Assembly (NCBI RefSeq): GCF_001050375.1
Contig: NZ_KQ130488.1
Location: forward strand, 140,443-204,442
Direction of reading: 5' to 3'
DNA: 64,000 nt
From: Catenovulum maritimum
GTDB taxonomy: Bacteria > Pseudomonadota > Gammaproteobacteria > Enterobacterales > Alteromonadaceae
Shown here: positions 27,021-36,597 of the stretch, one piece after another
Layout of the letters: every line of letters begins with the position of its first letter
Position numbering within the stretch: the first letter of the stretch is position 1
Position numbers and translations under genes: made by a program
The notes under the pieces: model-generated
The model's database searches: none
What the model saw: the letters and a program-made list of their open reading frames with translations, nothing else
What the model was told of the DNA's origin: nothing

Positions 27021-27740
27021 TTAATTATTTTGCCAGCTTTGTAGCCTAGATTTAAGTCTATGCATAGCTTGGCTATGTATTTGACTGACTCTCGACTCAC
27101 TAACATCTAAAACTGCACCAATCTCTTTTAAATTGAGCTCTTCATCGTAATATAAAGATAGCACTAATGCTTCTCTTTCGGGTAATGTTTCAATTGTATT
27201 TGCCAGAGCAACATGAAATGCCTCGGTTGCAGTGTCATCAAAAGGAGCATCTTCGTGCTTGTCTTCTCCACCAAGCACATCTTCAGTTACACCTAAATCT
27301 TCAATCCCGATAATTTTTCCAGAATTAACATCGTTAAGCATATGATGGTATTCATCTAGACTTATATCAAGTTTTTCTGCGACTTCTGCATCACGAGCAT
27401 CTCGGCCTGTGGCCCGCTCGACTTCGTTAATCGCTTGCGATATTAACCGGCTATTTTTATGGACTGATCTTGGTGCCCAATCGCCACGACGAATTTCATC
27501 TAGCATAGCACCACGAATACGAATGCCTGCGAATGTCTCAAAACTTGCACCTTTGCTACCATCGAAGTTTTTAGAAGCTTCGAGAAGACCTATCATGCCA
27601 GCTTGAATTAAATCGTCGACTTGAACACTTGCCGGCAATCTGGCAATCATATGATGAGCAATTCGTTTCACTAATCCAGCATGCAATTCAACCATTACTT
27701 GCATTTGCTCTGTTGATTGGTACGCCGCAACTTTATTCAC
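27021..27740 (-). CDS. fliA: RNA polymerase sigma factor for flagellar operon, FliA (sigma-28)
   Basis: Sigma factor for late flagellar genes, 239 residues, the same as in E. coli. Region 2 ([41 protein letters not shown] in part) recognises the -10; region 3 and region 4 ([40 protein letters not shown]) follow. It lies 6 bp behind flhG and upstream of cheY, so it is probably made from the sigma-54 promoter upstream of flhA. Predicted target promoters in the window are at 11378, 14039 and 32862. Its anti-sigma factor FlgM is at 14103. Confidence 0.97.
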   Translation of the reverse strand: MNKVAAYQSTEQMQVMVELHAGLVKRIAHHMIARLPASVQVDDLIQAGMIGLLEASKNFDGSKGASFETFAGIRIRGAMLDEIRRGDWAPRSVHKNSRLISQAINEVERATGRDARDAEVAEKLDISLDEYHHMLNDVNSGKIIGIEDLGVTEDVLGGEDKHEDAPFDDTATEAFHVALANTIETLPEREALVLSLYYDEELNLKEIGAVLDVSESRVSQIHSQAMHRLKSRLQSWQNN

Positions 27741-27746
27741 TACTCG

Positions 27747-28613
27747 CTAAACTCCAGGTGTTACCAATTGTTCAATAAAGAATTCTAAGTGGCCATTAGC
27801 GCTATCTGGTATAGGCCAGTTGCCCGCTTTGGCTGCTAATGCCTTAAACGCAATTGCCGCTGGTGATTTTGGAAATGCATCAACGATCGTTTTTTGTCTT
27901 CGCACCGCTTTTCTAACATTCTCATCAAAAGGAATGATAGCTACTAATTCGATTGCTATATCTAAAAATCTATCCGTTACTTTTGAAAGCTTAGCAAATA
28001 ATTCTTGCCCTTCACGCATAGTTCTAACCATGTTGGCAACAACTTTGAATCTAAATACGCCATAATCTCGATTTAGCACTTTAATTAAGGCGTACGCATC
28101 AGTTATTGACGTTGGCTCATCACATACCACGACCATCACATCTTGGGCCGCTCTTGAAAAACTCAGAACCATGTCAGATATACCTGCAGCGGTATCGATA
28201 ACTAACACATCAAAACTTTCTCTAAGTTCGCTAAACGCTCTAATTAAACCTGCATGTTCTTGTTGACTAAGCTCAACCATATTTCGAGTTCCAGAAGTAG
28301 CAGGAACTATTCTTATGCCATGCGGGCCAGTCACTAAAATATCGTCTAGGTCACATTCGCCGGCAAGTAAGTGCGCTAAGTTCTTTTCTACTCGCAAGCC
28401 CAGCATTACGTCAACATTAGCTAAGCCCAAATCGGCATCCATAACTAAGACGCGTTTACCTTGTTTCGCCATAGAAACTGCCATGTTTAGCGAGACATTA
28501 CTTTTACCAACGCCGCCTTTACCGCCAGTTACAGCGATTACTTTTATTCTATTATTTCTATTCATCTCACGTAGGCCGTTAGCCTGATCGCCTAACTGAT
28601 TCATATTTATCAT
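27747..28613 (-). CDS. flhG: Flagellar number regulator FlhG (FleN), MinD-like ATPase
   Basis: MinD/ParA-type ATPase that limits the number of polar flagella and counteracts FlhF, 288 residues. The N-terminus has an activator helix (MNQLGDQANGLREMN) with the conserved DQAxGLR segment that stimulates FlhF GTPase, followed by the deviant Walker A GGKGGVGKSNVSLN, Walker A' MDADLGLANVDVMLG and DTAAGIS. Located directly behind flhF and before fliA, as in Vibrio, Shewanella and Pseudomonas. Its presence together with FlhF predicts one or few polar flagella. Confidence 0.96.
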   Translation of the reverse strand: MINMNQLGDQANGLREMNRNNRIKVIAVTGGKGGVGKSNVSLNMAVSMAKQGKRVLVMDADLGLANVDVMLGLRVEKNLAHLLAGECDLDDILVTGPHGIRIVPATSGTRNMVELSQQEHAGLIRAFSELRESFDVLVIDTAAGISDMVLSFSRAAQDVMVVVCDEPTSITDAYALIKVLNRDYGVFRFKVVANMVRTMREGQELFAKLSKVTDRFLDIAIELVAIIPFDENVRKAVRRQKTIVDAFPKSPAAIAFKALAAKAGNWPIPDSANGHLEFFIEQLVTPGV

Positions 28614-28619
28614 AAATTC

Positions 28620-30044
28620 TTATTTATATATAGGCTGCTTAGCGTTATCTGTAAACCAATAAGGAAGAGAAAAATCTCTTTCATCCATTAACTCTGTTGC
28701 TTTTTCAACCAAATATCGTGCACTTGCCGATTTTATATCCTCTGGTACACGTTGACCATCAGTAAGATAACCGATCGGGAGACCATTTTGAATGGCAACG
28801 CTAATAATTTCTCCCAGACTTATACTTTCGTCTATTTTTGTGAAAATACAACCATTTAAGCTGACTTTTTTAAATTGTTCTATCGTTTCGTTCAAAACTC
28901 GACGTTGTGCAGTCGCTTGCATGACCAAATAACTTCTAATTTTTGCTTTACTTGAAGCCATTAAACTTTCTAATTGTTGAGCTAAACGAATATCTCTTTG
29001 TCCTACGCCAGCTGTATCTATCAATATTAACTTACGATTTCTCAATTGGTAAAGTATTTCAGCTAATTCTTCTTCTTGCGACACAACTTTACATGGGCAT
29101 CCTATAATCTTAGCATAAGTTTGAAGTTGCTCCGATGCTCCAATTCTATAAGTATCTGTTGTGACTAAGGCAACTGAGTCACTGCCGTGCTTACGTGCAA
29201 AATGAGCAGCTAACTTAGCTACGGTTGTTGTTTTACCTACACCTGTAGGTCCAACAAGCGCGACAATACCGCCTCGACGCATGATGTCGTTATTAGTTAC
29301 ATTGATTTGACCAGCAAGTAGGTCTAACGCAGAATCCCAAGCTTCGTTTTGATCGACGCCCTCAGGAACAAAACTAGCGACTTGGTCAGCAACCTCATTC
29401 GCGATTCCCATTTTAGCCAAACGATCGACTAAATAAGCTCTAACTGGTTCTTTTCTAGCTAGCTCCTGCCACATTAAACCAGCCATTTGAAACTGCATCA
29501 TTTTTTTCATTTCAGCCATTTCAGCTTGCATCTGAGCAAGCTCTGATTGACCTGTCTGCTTAGCAAAACCTGAAGGTTGCGAATGAAAGTTATCTTCTGG
29601 TGACCAATCTAAATCTGTATTGTCACTACTCACTTCTCTTGTTCTTATTTTAGTTGCAGGAGGGTGTGATTTAGGACTCGACTGTTGAGCTTTGACTTCT
29701 TGTTGGCGCATTAATAAAGATTGTAAGCTATCAGAAACCTGAATATCTTCAACGCTTCGCGCTTCTGAGTTCATCTCTTTTGATAAAGAATCCATTGCAT
29801 TTGACTTATCGTAAGCTTTAATTTTATTTATTAAGCTGGATTTTTTTTCAGCCGAAACCTTAAGCGTTTTTTCTTGTTCAGGAGCTGGAGCTTCTTGTTT
29901 GGGCGCATTATCCACAGCTGCAACTATTTCGATACCGTCACTGGTTTTAGTATTAGACATAATAACGGCATCAACACCAAGCTCAATTTTCACTTGATTT
30001 AATGCACTGCGCATATCTTTTGCGACGAAACGTTTAATTTTCAT
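28620..30044 (-). CDS. flhF: Flagellar biosynthesis GTPase FlhF
   Basis: SRP-type GTPase that marks the cell pole for flagellar assembly, 474 residues. N-terminal basic B domain (about 1-130; MKIKRFVAKDMRSALNQVK) is followed by a helical N domain and the SRP-like G domain with P-loop [47 protein letters not shown] and the TKIDESISLG guanine-specificity motif. It lies 63 bp behind flhA and 7 bp before flhG. Together with FlhG it controls polar placement and number. Confidence 0.97.
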   Translation of the reverse strand: MKIKRFVAKDMRSALNQVKIELGVDAVIMSNTKTSDGIEIVAAVDNAPKQEAPAPEQEKTLKVSAEKKSSLINKIKAYDKSNAMDSLSKEMNSEARSVEDIQVSDSLQSLLMRQQEVKAQQSSPKSHPPATKIRTREVSSDNTDLDWSPEDNFHSQPSGFAKQTGQSELAQMQAEMAEMKKMMQFQMAGLMWQELARKEPVRAYLVDRLAKMGIANEVADQVASFVPEGVDQNEAWDSALDLLAGQINVTNNDIMRRGGIVALVGPTGVGKTTTVAKLAAHFARKHGSDSVALVTTDTYRIGASEQLQTYAKIIGCPCKVVSQEEELAEILYQLRNRKLILIDTAGVGQRDIRLAQQLESLMASSKAKIRSYLVMQATAQRRVLNETIEQFKKVSLNGCIFTKIDESISLGEIISVAIQNGLPIGYLTDGQRVPEDIKSASARYLVEKATELMDERDFSLPYWFTDNAKQPIYK

Positions 30045-30107
30045 TCTAGCTCCTCAATCCTATACCTAACAATGGAGGCCAATTTTTTGACACCATTAGA
30101 ATTATGC

Positions 30108-32261
30108 TTACTGTCCAATCGAATTCACAATTCTAATCTGTTTATCGTCAGGTATTTCTTGATACGATAAAACATGAAGTCCAGAGACTGTATGCTTTGT
30201 AAACCTTGCCAACACTGAACGTAGAACCCCAGAGGTTAATAATACTGCTGGCTCTCCGTTCATTTCTTGTTGCTGAGATGCTTCTGTGAGAGCAGTTTGG
30301 ATGCGTTCTGCAAGTCCAGGTTCAATACCACCACCTTCACCACCACCAGCTTGCATAGACTGATGCAATATTTGCTCCAACTCTGGCGACAAAGTTATGA
30401 CAGGTAATTCATCTAGCCCATTTGATATTTCTTGAACGATTAATTTCCTTAGTGAAATTCGGATTGCTGCAGTTAAAACATCCGGATCTTGACTCTTAGG
30501 CGCATACTCAACTAAGGTTTGCACTATTGTGCGCATATCTCTAATAACGACACCTTCATAAAGTAAATTTTGCATTACTTTTACAACCGTGGACAAATTA
30601 AGTAAATCAGGGACTAAACCTTCGACTAGCTTAGGTGAGGTCTTAGCAAGCATATCTAATAAGTTTTGAGTTTCCTCATGGCCAATCAACTGCCAAGCAT
30701 TATTCGTTAGTAATTGACTAATGTGCGTTGCAACAACTGTTGAAGCGTCAACAACCGTATAACCCAAGGTTTGAGCTTGTTCTCTCTGATCTGCATTAAT
30801 CCAGATAGCTTCCAAGCCAAAAGCTGGGTCTGTCGTTTTAACACCATTAATTTTACCAAAGACCTGACCTGGGTTAATCGCCATTTCTTTGTCGTGATAA
30901 ATTTCGGCCTCACCTATGACGACGCCCATCAAAGAAATTCGATAAATATTCGGAGATAAATCCAAGTTATCTCTAATGTGGACAGCTGGAATTAAAAAGC
31001 CCATTTCTTGCGAAAGCTTCTTACGAACCCCTTTAATTCTAGATAATAATTCCCCACCCTGAGATTTGTCGACTAAAGGTATTAGTCTGTAACCAACTTC
31101 AAGACCGATTACATCCATAGGTTGAACATCATCCCAACTAATTTCTTGTGGCTCAGGTAAGGCTGCCGGTTTAGAGTCAGCTTCTATTTTTCCAGCTGCT
31201 TTGGCAGTTTCAGCTGTTTTTAATTTATTCTTACCGGATATCAAGCCGCCAATTTTGACACCTGGATTGAGTTTGCTTGTAATTAATAAACCGGTACCCG
31301 CCATACAAACCGCTAAGCTAATGAAAGCTAAGTGAGGCATACCTGGCACGATACCCATCACAAATAAAATTGCTGCGCCTATATATAAAGCTTTAACATT
31401 CCCTAATTGAGCTGATAATTGGTCGCCTAGCTGAACTGAGGTGTTTTCACGAGTCACAACAATCGCTGTCGCAATAGAAAGTAGTAGAGAAGGGATTTGT
31501 GCAACTAAGCCATCACCTATAGTCAACAAGGTATAGATTTCAATCGCATCTGAAAAAGCTAAACCATGCTGAACCATTCCAATAATTAAACCACCCGCAA
31601 TATTAATCAACATAATTAATAAGCCAGCGACAGCATCACCCTTAACAAACTTACTCGCACCATCCATAGAACCATAAAAATCGGCTTCCGCTGTAATTTC
31701 TTCGCGGCGTTCTCTAGCTTGCTCCTGATTAATAAAACCCGCGTTAAGGTCGGCATCTATCGCCATTTGTTTACCCGGTAAACTATCTAAGGTAAATCTA
31801 GCAGTTACTTCAGAGATACGACCTGCACCTGCCGTCACAACTTTAAAATTGATAATCATCAAGATAGCAAACACAACAAGACCAACAGCGTAATTGCCAC
31901 CAATTACAACTTCACCAAATGATGCGATTACATCACCTGCGGCATCACCACCTTCATGCCCTTCTAACAACACAACTCGTGTAGAAGCTATATTCAAAGC
32001 AAGGCGAAATACAGTCGCAATTAGTATGACGGAAGGAAAAGCACCAAACTCGAGTGGTTTAAGCGTATACACAACGACTAATAACACCACCATGGATAAG
32101 GCGATATTAAACGAGAATAAGATATCAAGTAATAAAGCTGGGATAGGTAATATGACCATAGCTAATGTCGCTAATACGAAAAACGCAACACCTAAGCCCG
32201 TAATTTGTTGGAAACTTTCTTTACTGAAATTACTGCGCTGGAAAAAGCTAGCTAACTGCAT
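30108..32261 (-). CDS. flhA: Flagellar export gate protein FlhA
   Basis: Core inner-membrane component of the flagellar type III export gate, 717 residues. The N-terminal half (about 25-345) holds around eight membrane segments and the FHIPEP signature region (GRISEVTARFTLDSLPGKQMAIDADLNAG in scattered form), and the C-terminal half is the cytoplasmic ring that binds export chaperones. First gene of the flhA-flhF-flhG-fliA-che run, behind a sigma-54 promoter at 32302. flhB, normally upstream of flhA, is not here; instead an orphan gene and tRNA-Tyr are found. Confidence 0.97.
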   Translation of the reverse strand: MQLASFFQRSNFSKESFQQITGLGVAFFVLATLAMVILPIPALLLDILFSFNIALSMVVLLVVVYTLKPLEFGAFPSVILIATVFRLALNIASTRVVLLEGHEGGDAAGDVIASFGEVVIGGNYAVGLVVFAILMIINFKVVTAGAGRISEVTARFTLDSLPGKQMAIDADLNAGFINQEQARERREEITAEADFYGSMDGASKFVKGDAVAGLLIMLINIAGGLIIGMVQHGLAFSDAIEIYTLLTIGDGLVAQIPSLLLSIATAIVVTRENTSVQLGDQLSAQLGNVKALYIGAAILFVMGIVPGMPHLAFISLAVCMAGTGLLITSKLNPGVKIGGLISGKNKLKTAETAKAAGKIEADSKPAALPEPQEISWDDVQPMDVIGLEVGYRLIPLVDKSQGGELLSRIKGVRKKLSQEMGFLIPAVHIRDNLDLSPNIYRISLMGVVIGEAEIYHDKEMAINPGQVFGKINGVKTTDPAFGLEAIWINADQREQAQTLGYTVVDASTVVATHISQLLTNNAWQLIGHEETQNLLDMLAKTSPKLVEGLVPDLLNLSTVVKVMQNLLYEGVVIRDMRTIVQTLVEYAPKSQDPDVLTAAIRISLRKLIVQEISNGLDELPVITLSPELEQILHQSMQAGGGEGGGIEPGLAERIQTALTEASQQQEMNGEPAVLLTSGVLRSVLARFTKHTVSGLHVLSYQEIPDDKQIRIVNSIGQ

Positions 32262-32301
32262 GCTGTCAAAAATCCATCATTAATATGAGATAATTGACGA
32301 A

Positions 32302-32320
32302 TTGCAAAAATTAGACCAAA
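32302..32320 (-). promoter_or_regulatory. Sigma-54 promoter of the flhA operon
   Basis: Minus strand TTGGTCTAATTTTTGCA has the invariant GG and GC separated by exactly 10 bases, with the T-rich -12 approach and TTGCA. The -24 element departs from TGGCAC (TGGTCT). The predicted start near 32292 leaves a leader of about 30 bases before flhA. Sigma-54 control of flhA is known in Vibrio. Confidence 0.75.
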
Positions 32321-32346
32321 GAAGACTCCAGGGAGAGAAAGATAGG

Positions 32347-32829
32347 TTATTGGAGTTGTTCTAATACTTCGTAAAGTTGAGTGGCATCCAAAATTTGTTC
32401 TGATTCCGCTTGCTCTTCTACTTGGTTAAGAGCTGCTTGGGTATGGATACGACAATTTGTTAATACGCTTTCATCTATTTTCATAACATCATTAAACTGG
32501 CTAATTGCTTCTGGGTTTAAATAACCAGCTAACTTAGCTTGGGTGATGCCGGATTGATGCAGTGATAAATTAATTTGATCAGCGTTTTTATAAGTTTGTT
32601 GGTCTGCTCTTAACTTATAAAAATCATGAACACCTAATGAAGCTTTTAAAGCCTGTTCAGAAATATCTGGCGAATCCTCACTCTGTTGAAGTTTAAATTG
32701 TGCTTGCTGCGAAACATCATCATTTAAATATTTCAACAATAACGCAAAATCAGCCCGTTTGCCGTTTAGCAAAGCAGAACTTAATTTATTTGTTAGATCA
32801 AACTCAGTTGAAACAGCTTTAATAGACAT
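32347..32829 (-). CDS. Uncharacterised protein under a sigma-28 promoter, upstream of flhA
   Basis: I do not recognise this 160-residue protein. It has no signal peptide or membrane helix, is acidic, rich in Gln, Leu, Asn and Ala, and is predicted by eye to be largely helical (MSIKAVSTEFDLTNKLSSAL... at the start, TQLYEVLEQLQ at the end). It has a single cysteine in the C-terminal third. It lies 86 bp upstream of flhA on the same strand, with the sigma-54 promoter of flhA in between, and itself sits behind a near-perfect sigma-28 promoter at 32862. This makes it a probable late flagellar, motility or chemotaxis gene of unknown function. It occupies the place where flhB is usually found but has no similarity to FlhB. 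Confidence 0.75.
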   Translation of the reverse strand: MSIKAVSTEFDLTNKLSSALLNGKRADFALLLKYLNDDVSQQAQFKLQQSEDSPDISEQALKASLGVHDFYKLRADQQTYKNADQINLSLHQSGITQAKLAGYLNPEAISQFNDVMKIDESVLTNCRIHTQAALNQVEEQAESEQILDATQLYEVLEQLQ

Positions 32830-32861
32830 AAAATAGACAAAGTGAATAACAATTAACCATT

Positions 32862-32888
32862 TAATCGGTTATTTGAAAAAAAACTTTA
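32862..32888 (-). promoter_or_regulatory. Sigma-28 (FliA) promoter of the 160-residue orphan gene
   Basis: Minus strand has TAAAGTTT (32888-32881), 11 bases, then ACCGATTA (32869-32862). The -35 is the exact FliA consensus, spacing is exact, and the -10 matches 6 of 8 positions of GCCGATAA, close to the flgM promoter. The predicted start is about 26 bases upstream of the gene. Confidence 0.8.
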
Positions 32889-32906
32889 ATATTTTAATTA
32901 AAAGAC

Positions 32907-32934
32907 TTTACAGCCCGCTGAATTTTGATAATAT
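32907..32934 (+). promoter_or_regulatory. Probable sigma-70 promoter of tRNA-Tyr
   Basis: TTTACA at 32907-32912 and TAATAT at 32929-32934 are 16 bp apart and are followed by a GC-rich discriminator (CGCCCCG) typical of stable-RNA promoters under stringent control. It lies just upstream of the tRNA 5' end at 32948. Confidence 0.6.
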
Positions 32935-32947
32935 CTCGCCCCGTTGA

Positions 32948-33032
32948 GGAGGGGTTCCCGAGTGGCCAAAGGGATCAGACTGTAAATCTGACGGTTCTAC
33001 CTTCGCTGGTTCGAATCCAGCTCCCTCCACCA
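32948..33032 (+). tRNA. tyrT: tRNA-Tyr (anticodon GTA)
   Basis: An 85-nt class II tRNA with encoded CCA. The acceptor stem GGAGGGG pairs with TCCCTCC (one G-T pair), the anticodon loop CTGTAAA carries GTA at 32982-32984, the variable arm is long as in bacterial tRNA-Tyr, and GGTTCGAATCC is the T arm. It closely resembles E. coli tRNA-Tyr. It stands alone; no integrase or attachment-site repeat is seen beside it. Confidence 0.97.
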
Positions 33033-33117
33033 ACTTCCAACTTAAACTTCTGAATACCTTGCCTTTTATATCATCACAGTAAATACTATCTATAATTGAA
33101 TAATCTGAGATTTAACC

Positions 33118-34767
33118 ATGTTGTCAGGACTAGATTACAGGGACAAAACTTTTTTGGTTATTGATGACCAACGTCCATTCCAACTCATGCTCAAAGGCAT
33201 CCTAATAAATTTAGGTGCGCGTCTAGTAAGCTTAGCTGCTACAGGTGAAGCTGCGATTCAAGCAGCCAAAGAAAGACAGTTTGATTTCCTGCTAATAGAT
33301 TACAATTTAGGGGCTCGCCGTAAGAACGGCCGACAACTCATTGAAGAATTAAGAGAAAGAGAGTTACTAAAATCTGATTGTATAACCATTATGGTCACAG
33401 GTGAAAACCATAGACCTATGGTACTAGGCGCAGTAGAGATGCAACCTGATGATTACCTAATGAAGCCTTTTTCACAAAATCTATTAAAACTTAGGTTAGA
33501 AAAAGCTTATAAAAAGCGTTGGGAGCTCAGAAACGTGTTTGCAGCCATGATGGCTAAAGACCATGCTAAAGCAATTACTGAATGTAAAAGGCTGATAGAG
33601 TTAAATTCCAGATATAAAAATTACTGCAATAACTTATTAGCTGAACTACTTTGTAATGCTGGTATGTACGACAAAGCTGAATACATTCTCAAAAAATTAC
33701 TCGCACAAAAACCTTACACTTGGGGTCAAATACAATTAGCCAGAACATACTACCACCAAGAAAGGTACCACGAAGCCGCAAAACTAGCGAATGGGGTTAT
33801 GCTGCAATCACCATTGCTAATCGACGCATATGATCTTGCATCAAAGTCTTTATTAAAATTAGGTCATTTAAACCGCTCGCTTGAAATAGCAATAAAAGCG
33901 ACGGAATTATCTCCCTACTCAATTAGCCGACAGTACCAACTTTGTGAAGTCGCTAGAAAGGCTGAGATGCACGAGATAGTTAAAGATGCATGCCACAATG
34001 TTTTAGAAATGACGCGTAAATCAGTCCATCAATCTAGTGTCCATTTATATAATTATATTCGTGCAGCAATTACTGCAGCAGAGCACGCAGAAGGCAATCA
34101 TGAAAGAAACAAACTCAAGCAAGAAATTTCATTAGCCATTCAACGCAGCAAAAATGATGAAGTGCAGGAAAACAAACAAGAATTCACTGTGTTTGAAAGC
34201 TTTTGCCAAGCTCGCTTGGATATTATGGATAAGCAGCTGCTTAGTGCGAAAAAGCAATTATATAAAGTGCAGAAGCAATGCTTAGAATCAGACGAAGGTA
34301 AAGTGCCTGAAGAGCTAGTGCTAGATGCAATTAACGTAATGTATAACATTGGAGAGTTTGATCTAGCAGATGAATTACTTGCCAGCTCAAATATTAATAG
34401 CCATCAAAATACTTTCATCACAGCCAACCTAGCGTATTTAAAGAAAGAGTCTGAAGAAACGCAAAAAAACTTTTATCATTATAATCAAGAAGGAATCGAA
34501 GCTTACAAAGATAAAAATTATCAAGAAGCCGTTTACAAATTTGATCTCGCTTTAACCCAAGCACCTATGCACACTGGCGGTACATTAAATTTAATTTTAG
34601 CTATTTTAAAGTTAATTGAAAATACAGATAAGCGACCTGAAGATTTGACTAAACGACTTAAACTCGCATTTTCAACACTTGATGATGTCGATTTACCTGA
34701 ATCACAGCAAACTAGATATCAAGAACTCCAAAAACAATATCAAGTGTTTTTCCCAGCCAAAAAATAA
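33118..34767 (+). CDS. Response regulator receiver fused to TPR repeats
   Basis: Cytoplasmic protein of 549 residues. Receiver domain (about 8-135) has the acidic pair in FLVIDDQRPFQ, phospho-Asp in FLLIDYNLG and conserved Lys in DDYLMKPFSQN, but the usual DxxMPxMDG is replaced by DYNLGARRKNG. The rest (about 140-545) is helical with degenerate tetratricopeptide repeats, for example QIQLARTYYHQERYHEAAKLA and KNYQEAVYKFDLALTQAP. No DNA-binding domain is visible, so output is probably by protein contact. No kinase gene adjoins it. It follows tRNA-Tyr and the flagellar block; a link to motility is possible but not shown. Confidence 0.88.
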   Translation: MLSGLDYRDKTFLVIDDQRPFQLMLKGILINLGARLVSLAATGEAAIQAAKERQFDFLLIDYNLGARRKNGRQLIEELRERELLKSDCITIMVTGENHRPMVLGAVEMQPDDYLMKPFSQNLLKLRLEKAYKKRWELRNVFAAMMAKDHAKAITECKRLIELNSRYKNYCNNLLAELLCNAGMYDKAEYILKKLLAQKPYTWGQIQLARTYYHQERYHEAAKLANGVMLQSPLLIDAYDLASKSLLKLGHLNRSLEIAIKATELSPYSISRQYQLCEVARKAEMHEIVKDACHNVLEMTRKSVHQSSVHLYNYIRAAITAAEHAEGNHERNKLKQEISLAIQRSKNDEVQENKQEFTVFESFCQARLDIMDKQLLSAKKQLYKVQKQCLESDEGKVPEELVLDAINVMYNIGEFDLADELLASSNINSHQNTFITANLAYLKKESEETQKNFYHYNQEGIEAYKDKNYQEAVYKFDLALTQAPMHTGGTLNLILAILKLIENTDKRPEDLTKRLKLAFSTLDDVDLPESQQTRYQELQKQYQVFFPAKK

Positions 34768-34863
34768 CCCGATTTAACCTATAGCAGCAATCAAATGTGC
34801 GCTATTTAACAAGATATTGTATGATAGCTAATCATCTTGATCTGTTTATTTATAAGGTATTTT

Positions 34864-35868
34864 GTGGCGACAATAAAAGATATTGCTAGAGTTGCTGGAG
34901 TTTCATTAGCAACTGTATCTAGGGTCATCAACAATGGGCCTAAAGTTGGCGATGAAACACGGGCAAGAATCAAAGAAATAATGAAAGAAATGGGCTATCG
35001 CCCAAATGCCAATGCCAGAGCTTTAGTCAATCAAAATAGTACCTCAATTGGGGTCGTTATAGCTGATTTGTCGGATCCATTTTTTGCAACGCTAGCCCAT
35101 GGCGTCGAAAAAGTAGCTCGTCAACAGAATATACAAGTTTTAATGAGTTCAGGTTCAATCGAAGCTGAGACCGAATTTAAAGCAATTGAAACGCTACTAG
35201 AACATAGATGTAAAGCTATGGTAGTTCATAGCAAAGCCTTAGATGACCAAACCTTAATCGACTTCGCATCTCAAGTCCCAGGCTTTATCCTGATTAATCG
35301 ATATATCGAGGCAATCGCGGATAAGTGTGTGTGGGTAGATAATGTCACAGGTGGCCGCTTGATGGCTGAACATTTAGTAAGCTTAGGTCACAAAAAATTA
35401 GTCATGGTTGCAAGTAAACATCAAATCGACGACCCACTAGCAAGACTGGATGGTATTAGACAATATTTAAAACAAAATAATATAGAGCTCGCTGAAAATG
35501 CCATTGAGTACAGCACACCAGATCAAGAAGGTGGTGAAATAGCGATGCAGAACTTACTCGCTAAAGGCATTGAGTTCACAGCAGTGCTAGCATACAACGA
35601 TGCAATGGCTTCTGGTGCTATGTCTATGTTACAAGACCACAACCTTAGGGTGCCGGAAGATATCTCTATAATAGGTTATGATGATGTATTACTTGCGCGT
35701 TATTGTAGGCCTAAATTAACAACCATAAAATATCCAATAGAGTTAATGGCTACCAGAGCGGCTGAATTAGCACTTAGCTTTAATGCGCAGAATGCTGAAA
35801 CAAAAGCTTCAACAACCTATAAATACACACCAACCTTAATCAAAAGAGACTCAGTTAGTAAGTTATAA
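34864..35868 (+). CDS. LacI/GalR family transcriptional regulator
   Basis: Repressor or activator of sugar-use genes, 334 residues. I use the GTG at 34864 (VATIKDIARVAGVSLATVSRVINNGPKV in outline), preceded by AAGG at the right spacing; an upstream TTG would add nine unconserved residues. The N-terminal helix-turn-helix and hinge (about 1-60) and the periplasmic-binding-protein-like effector domain (about 60-330) are typical, and the N-terminus resembles GalR/GalS. No sugar gene lies nearby (greA is convergent), so the regulon and effector are unknown. Confidence 0.92.
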   Translation: MATIKDIARVAGVSLATVSRVINNGPKVGDETRARIKEIMKEMGYRPNANARALVNQNSTSIGVVIADLSDPFFATLAHGVEKVARQQNIQVLMSSGSIEAETEFKAIETLLEHRCKAMVVHSKALDDQTLIDFASQVPGFILINRYIEAIADKCVWVDNVTGGRLMAEHLVSLGHKKLVMVASKHQIDDPLARLDGIRQYLKQNNIELAENAIEYSTPDQEGGEIAMQNLLAKGIEFTAVLAYNDAMASGAMSMLQDHNLRVPEDISIIGYDDVLLARYCRPKLTTIKYPIELMATRAAELALSFNAQNAETKASTTYKYTPTLIKRDSVSKL

Positions 35869-36073
35869 ATTTTTAAGCTCTAAAAATTAGTTAACTTTAG
35901 CATTACTGATTCGCTAATCAAGGAAACTCAATAAAACAAAGTGCGAAACGACATAACCTCTTGTGGAATTGATAAAGCAATTCGTTTAGAACACTAAACT
36001 TGGTAAATTCGGCTTAAGAAAGCTTTTTCTCAACTCAACTTTCAAATTTACAAAGAATTGATATTTAAAAACA

Positions 36074-36099
36074 AAAAATCCGGCAATTGCCGGATTTTT
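36074..36099. terminator. Bidirectional intrinsic terminator of greA
   Basis: A perfect 26-bp palindrome, ATCCGGCAATTGCCGGAT core flanked by A- and T-runs, 22 bases beyond the greA stop codon. It can serve the carAB-greA transcript on the minus strand and the LacI-type gene on the plus strand. The stretch 35869-36073 holds nothing else that I can identify. Confidence 0.92.
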
Positions 36100-36120
36100 A
36101 AAAGGATAAATTCAAGCTAA

Positions 36121-36597
36121 TTAGATGTATTGAACTTCAACAACTTCATAGTCAACTTGCTTTGCAGGTGTTGTTAAAGTGAATGCATCATCCACTTCTT
36201 TACCTATCATGGCACGTGCGATAGGAGAATTAACTGATATTAAGTTTTGTTTAATATCAGCTTCATCATCGCCCACGATACGATAAGTCACTTGCTCTTC
36301 AGTATCTATATTTTCTATCGTTACTGTCGCACCAAAGATAACTCTGCCATTGTTTGGCATCTTTGTTACATCAATAATTTGCACATTAGACAATTTAGCT
36401 TCAATTTCTTGGATACGCCCTTCGCAAAAACCTTGCTGTTCCCTAGCCGCGTGATATTCAGCGTTCTCTTTTAAATCGCCATGCTCACGAGCATCTGCTA
36501 TCGCATTTACAATTGCAGGACGGCGTACCGTTTTAAGTTCATTAAGCTCTTCTCTTAATGCTTTCTCACCTGCAACCGTCATTGGAAATTGATTCAT
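36121..36597 (-). CDS. greA: Transcription elongation factor GreA
   Basis: GreA binds the RNA polymerase secondary channel and stimulates cleavage of backtracked transcripts. It has 158 residues, exactly the E. coli length. The N-terminal coiled coil (about 1-75; [50 protein letters not shown] in part) carries the tip acidic residues in GDLKENAEY, and the C-terminal FKBP-like domain ends [18 protein letters not shown]. Its ATG overlaps the carB TAA by one base (TAATG), so it is translationally coupled to carB and part of the carA-carB-greA operon. Confidence 0.97.
   Translation of the reverse strand: MNQFPMTVAGEKALREELNELKTVRRPAIVNAIADAREHGDLKENAEYHAAREQQGFCEGRIQEIEAKLSNVQIIDVTKMPNNGRVIFGATVTIENIDTEEQVTYRIVGDDEADIKQNLISVNSPIARAMIGKEVDDAFTLTTPAKQVDYEVVEVQYI

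Noticed and set aside
32948..33032. tRNA-Tyr as an integration site for a mobile island
   Set aside because: No integrase, no repeat of the tRNA 3' end and no shift in gene type are seen on either side.
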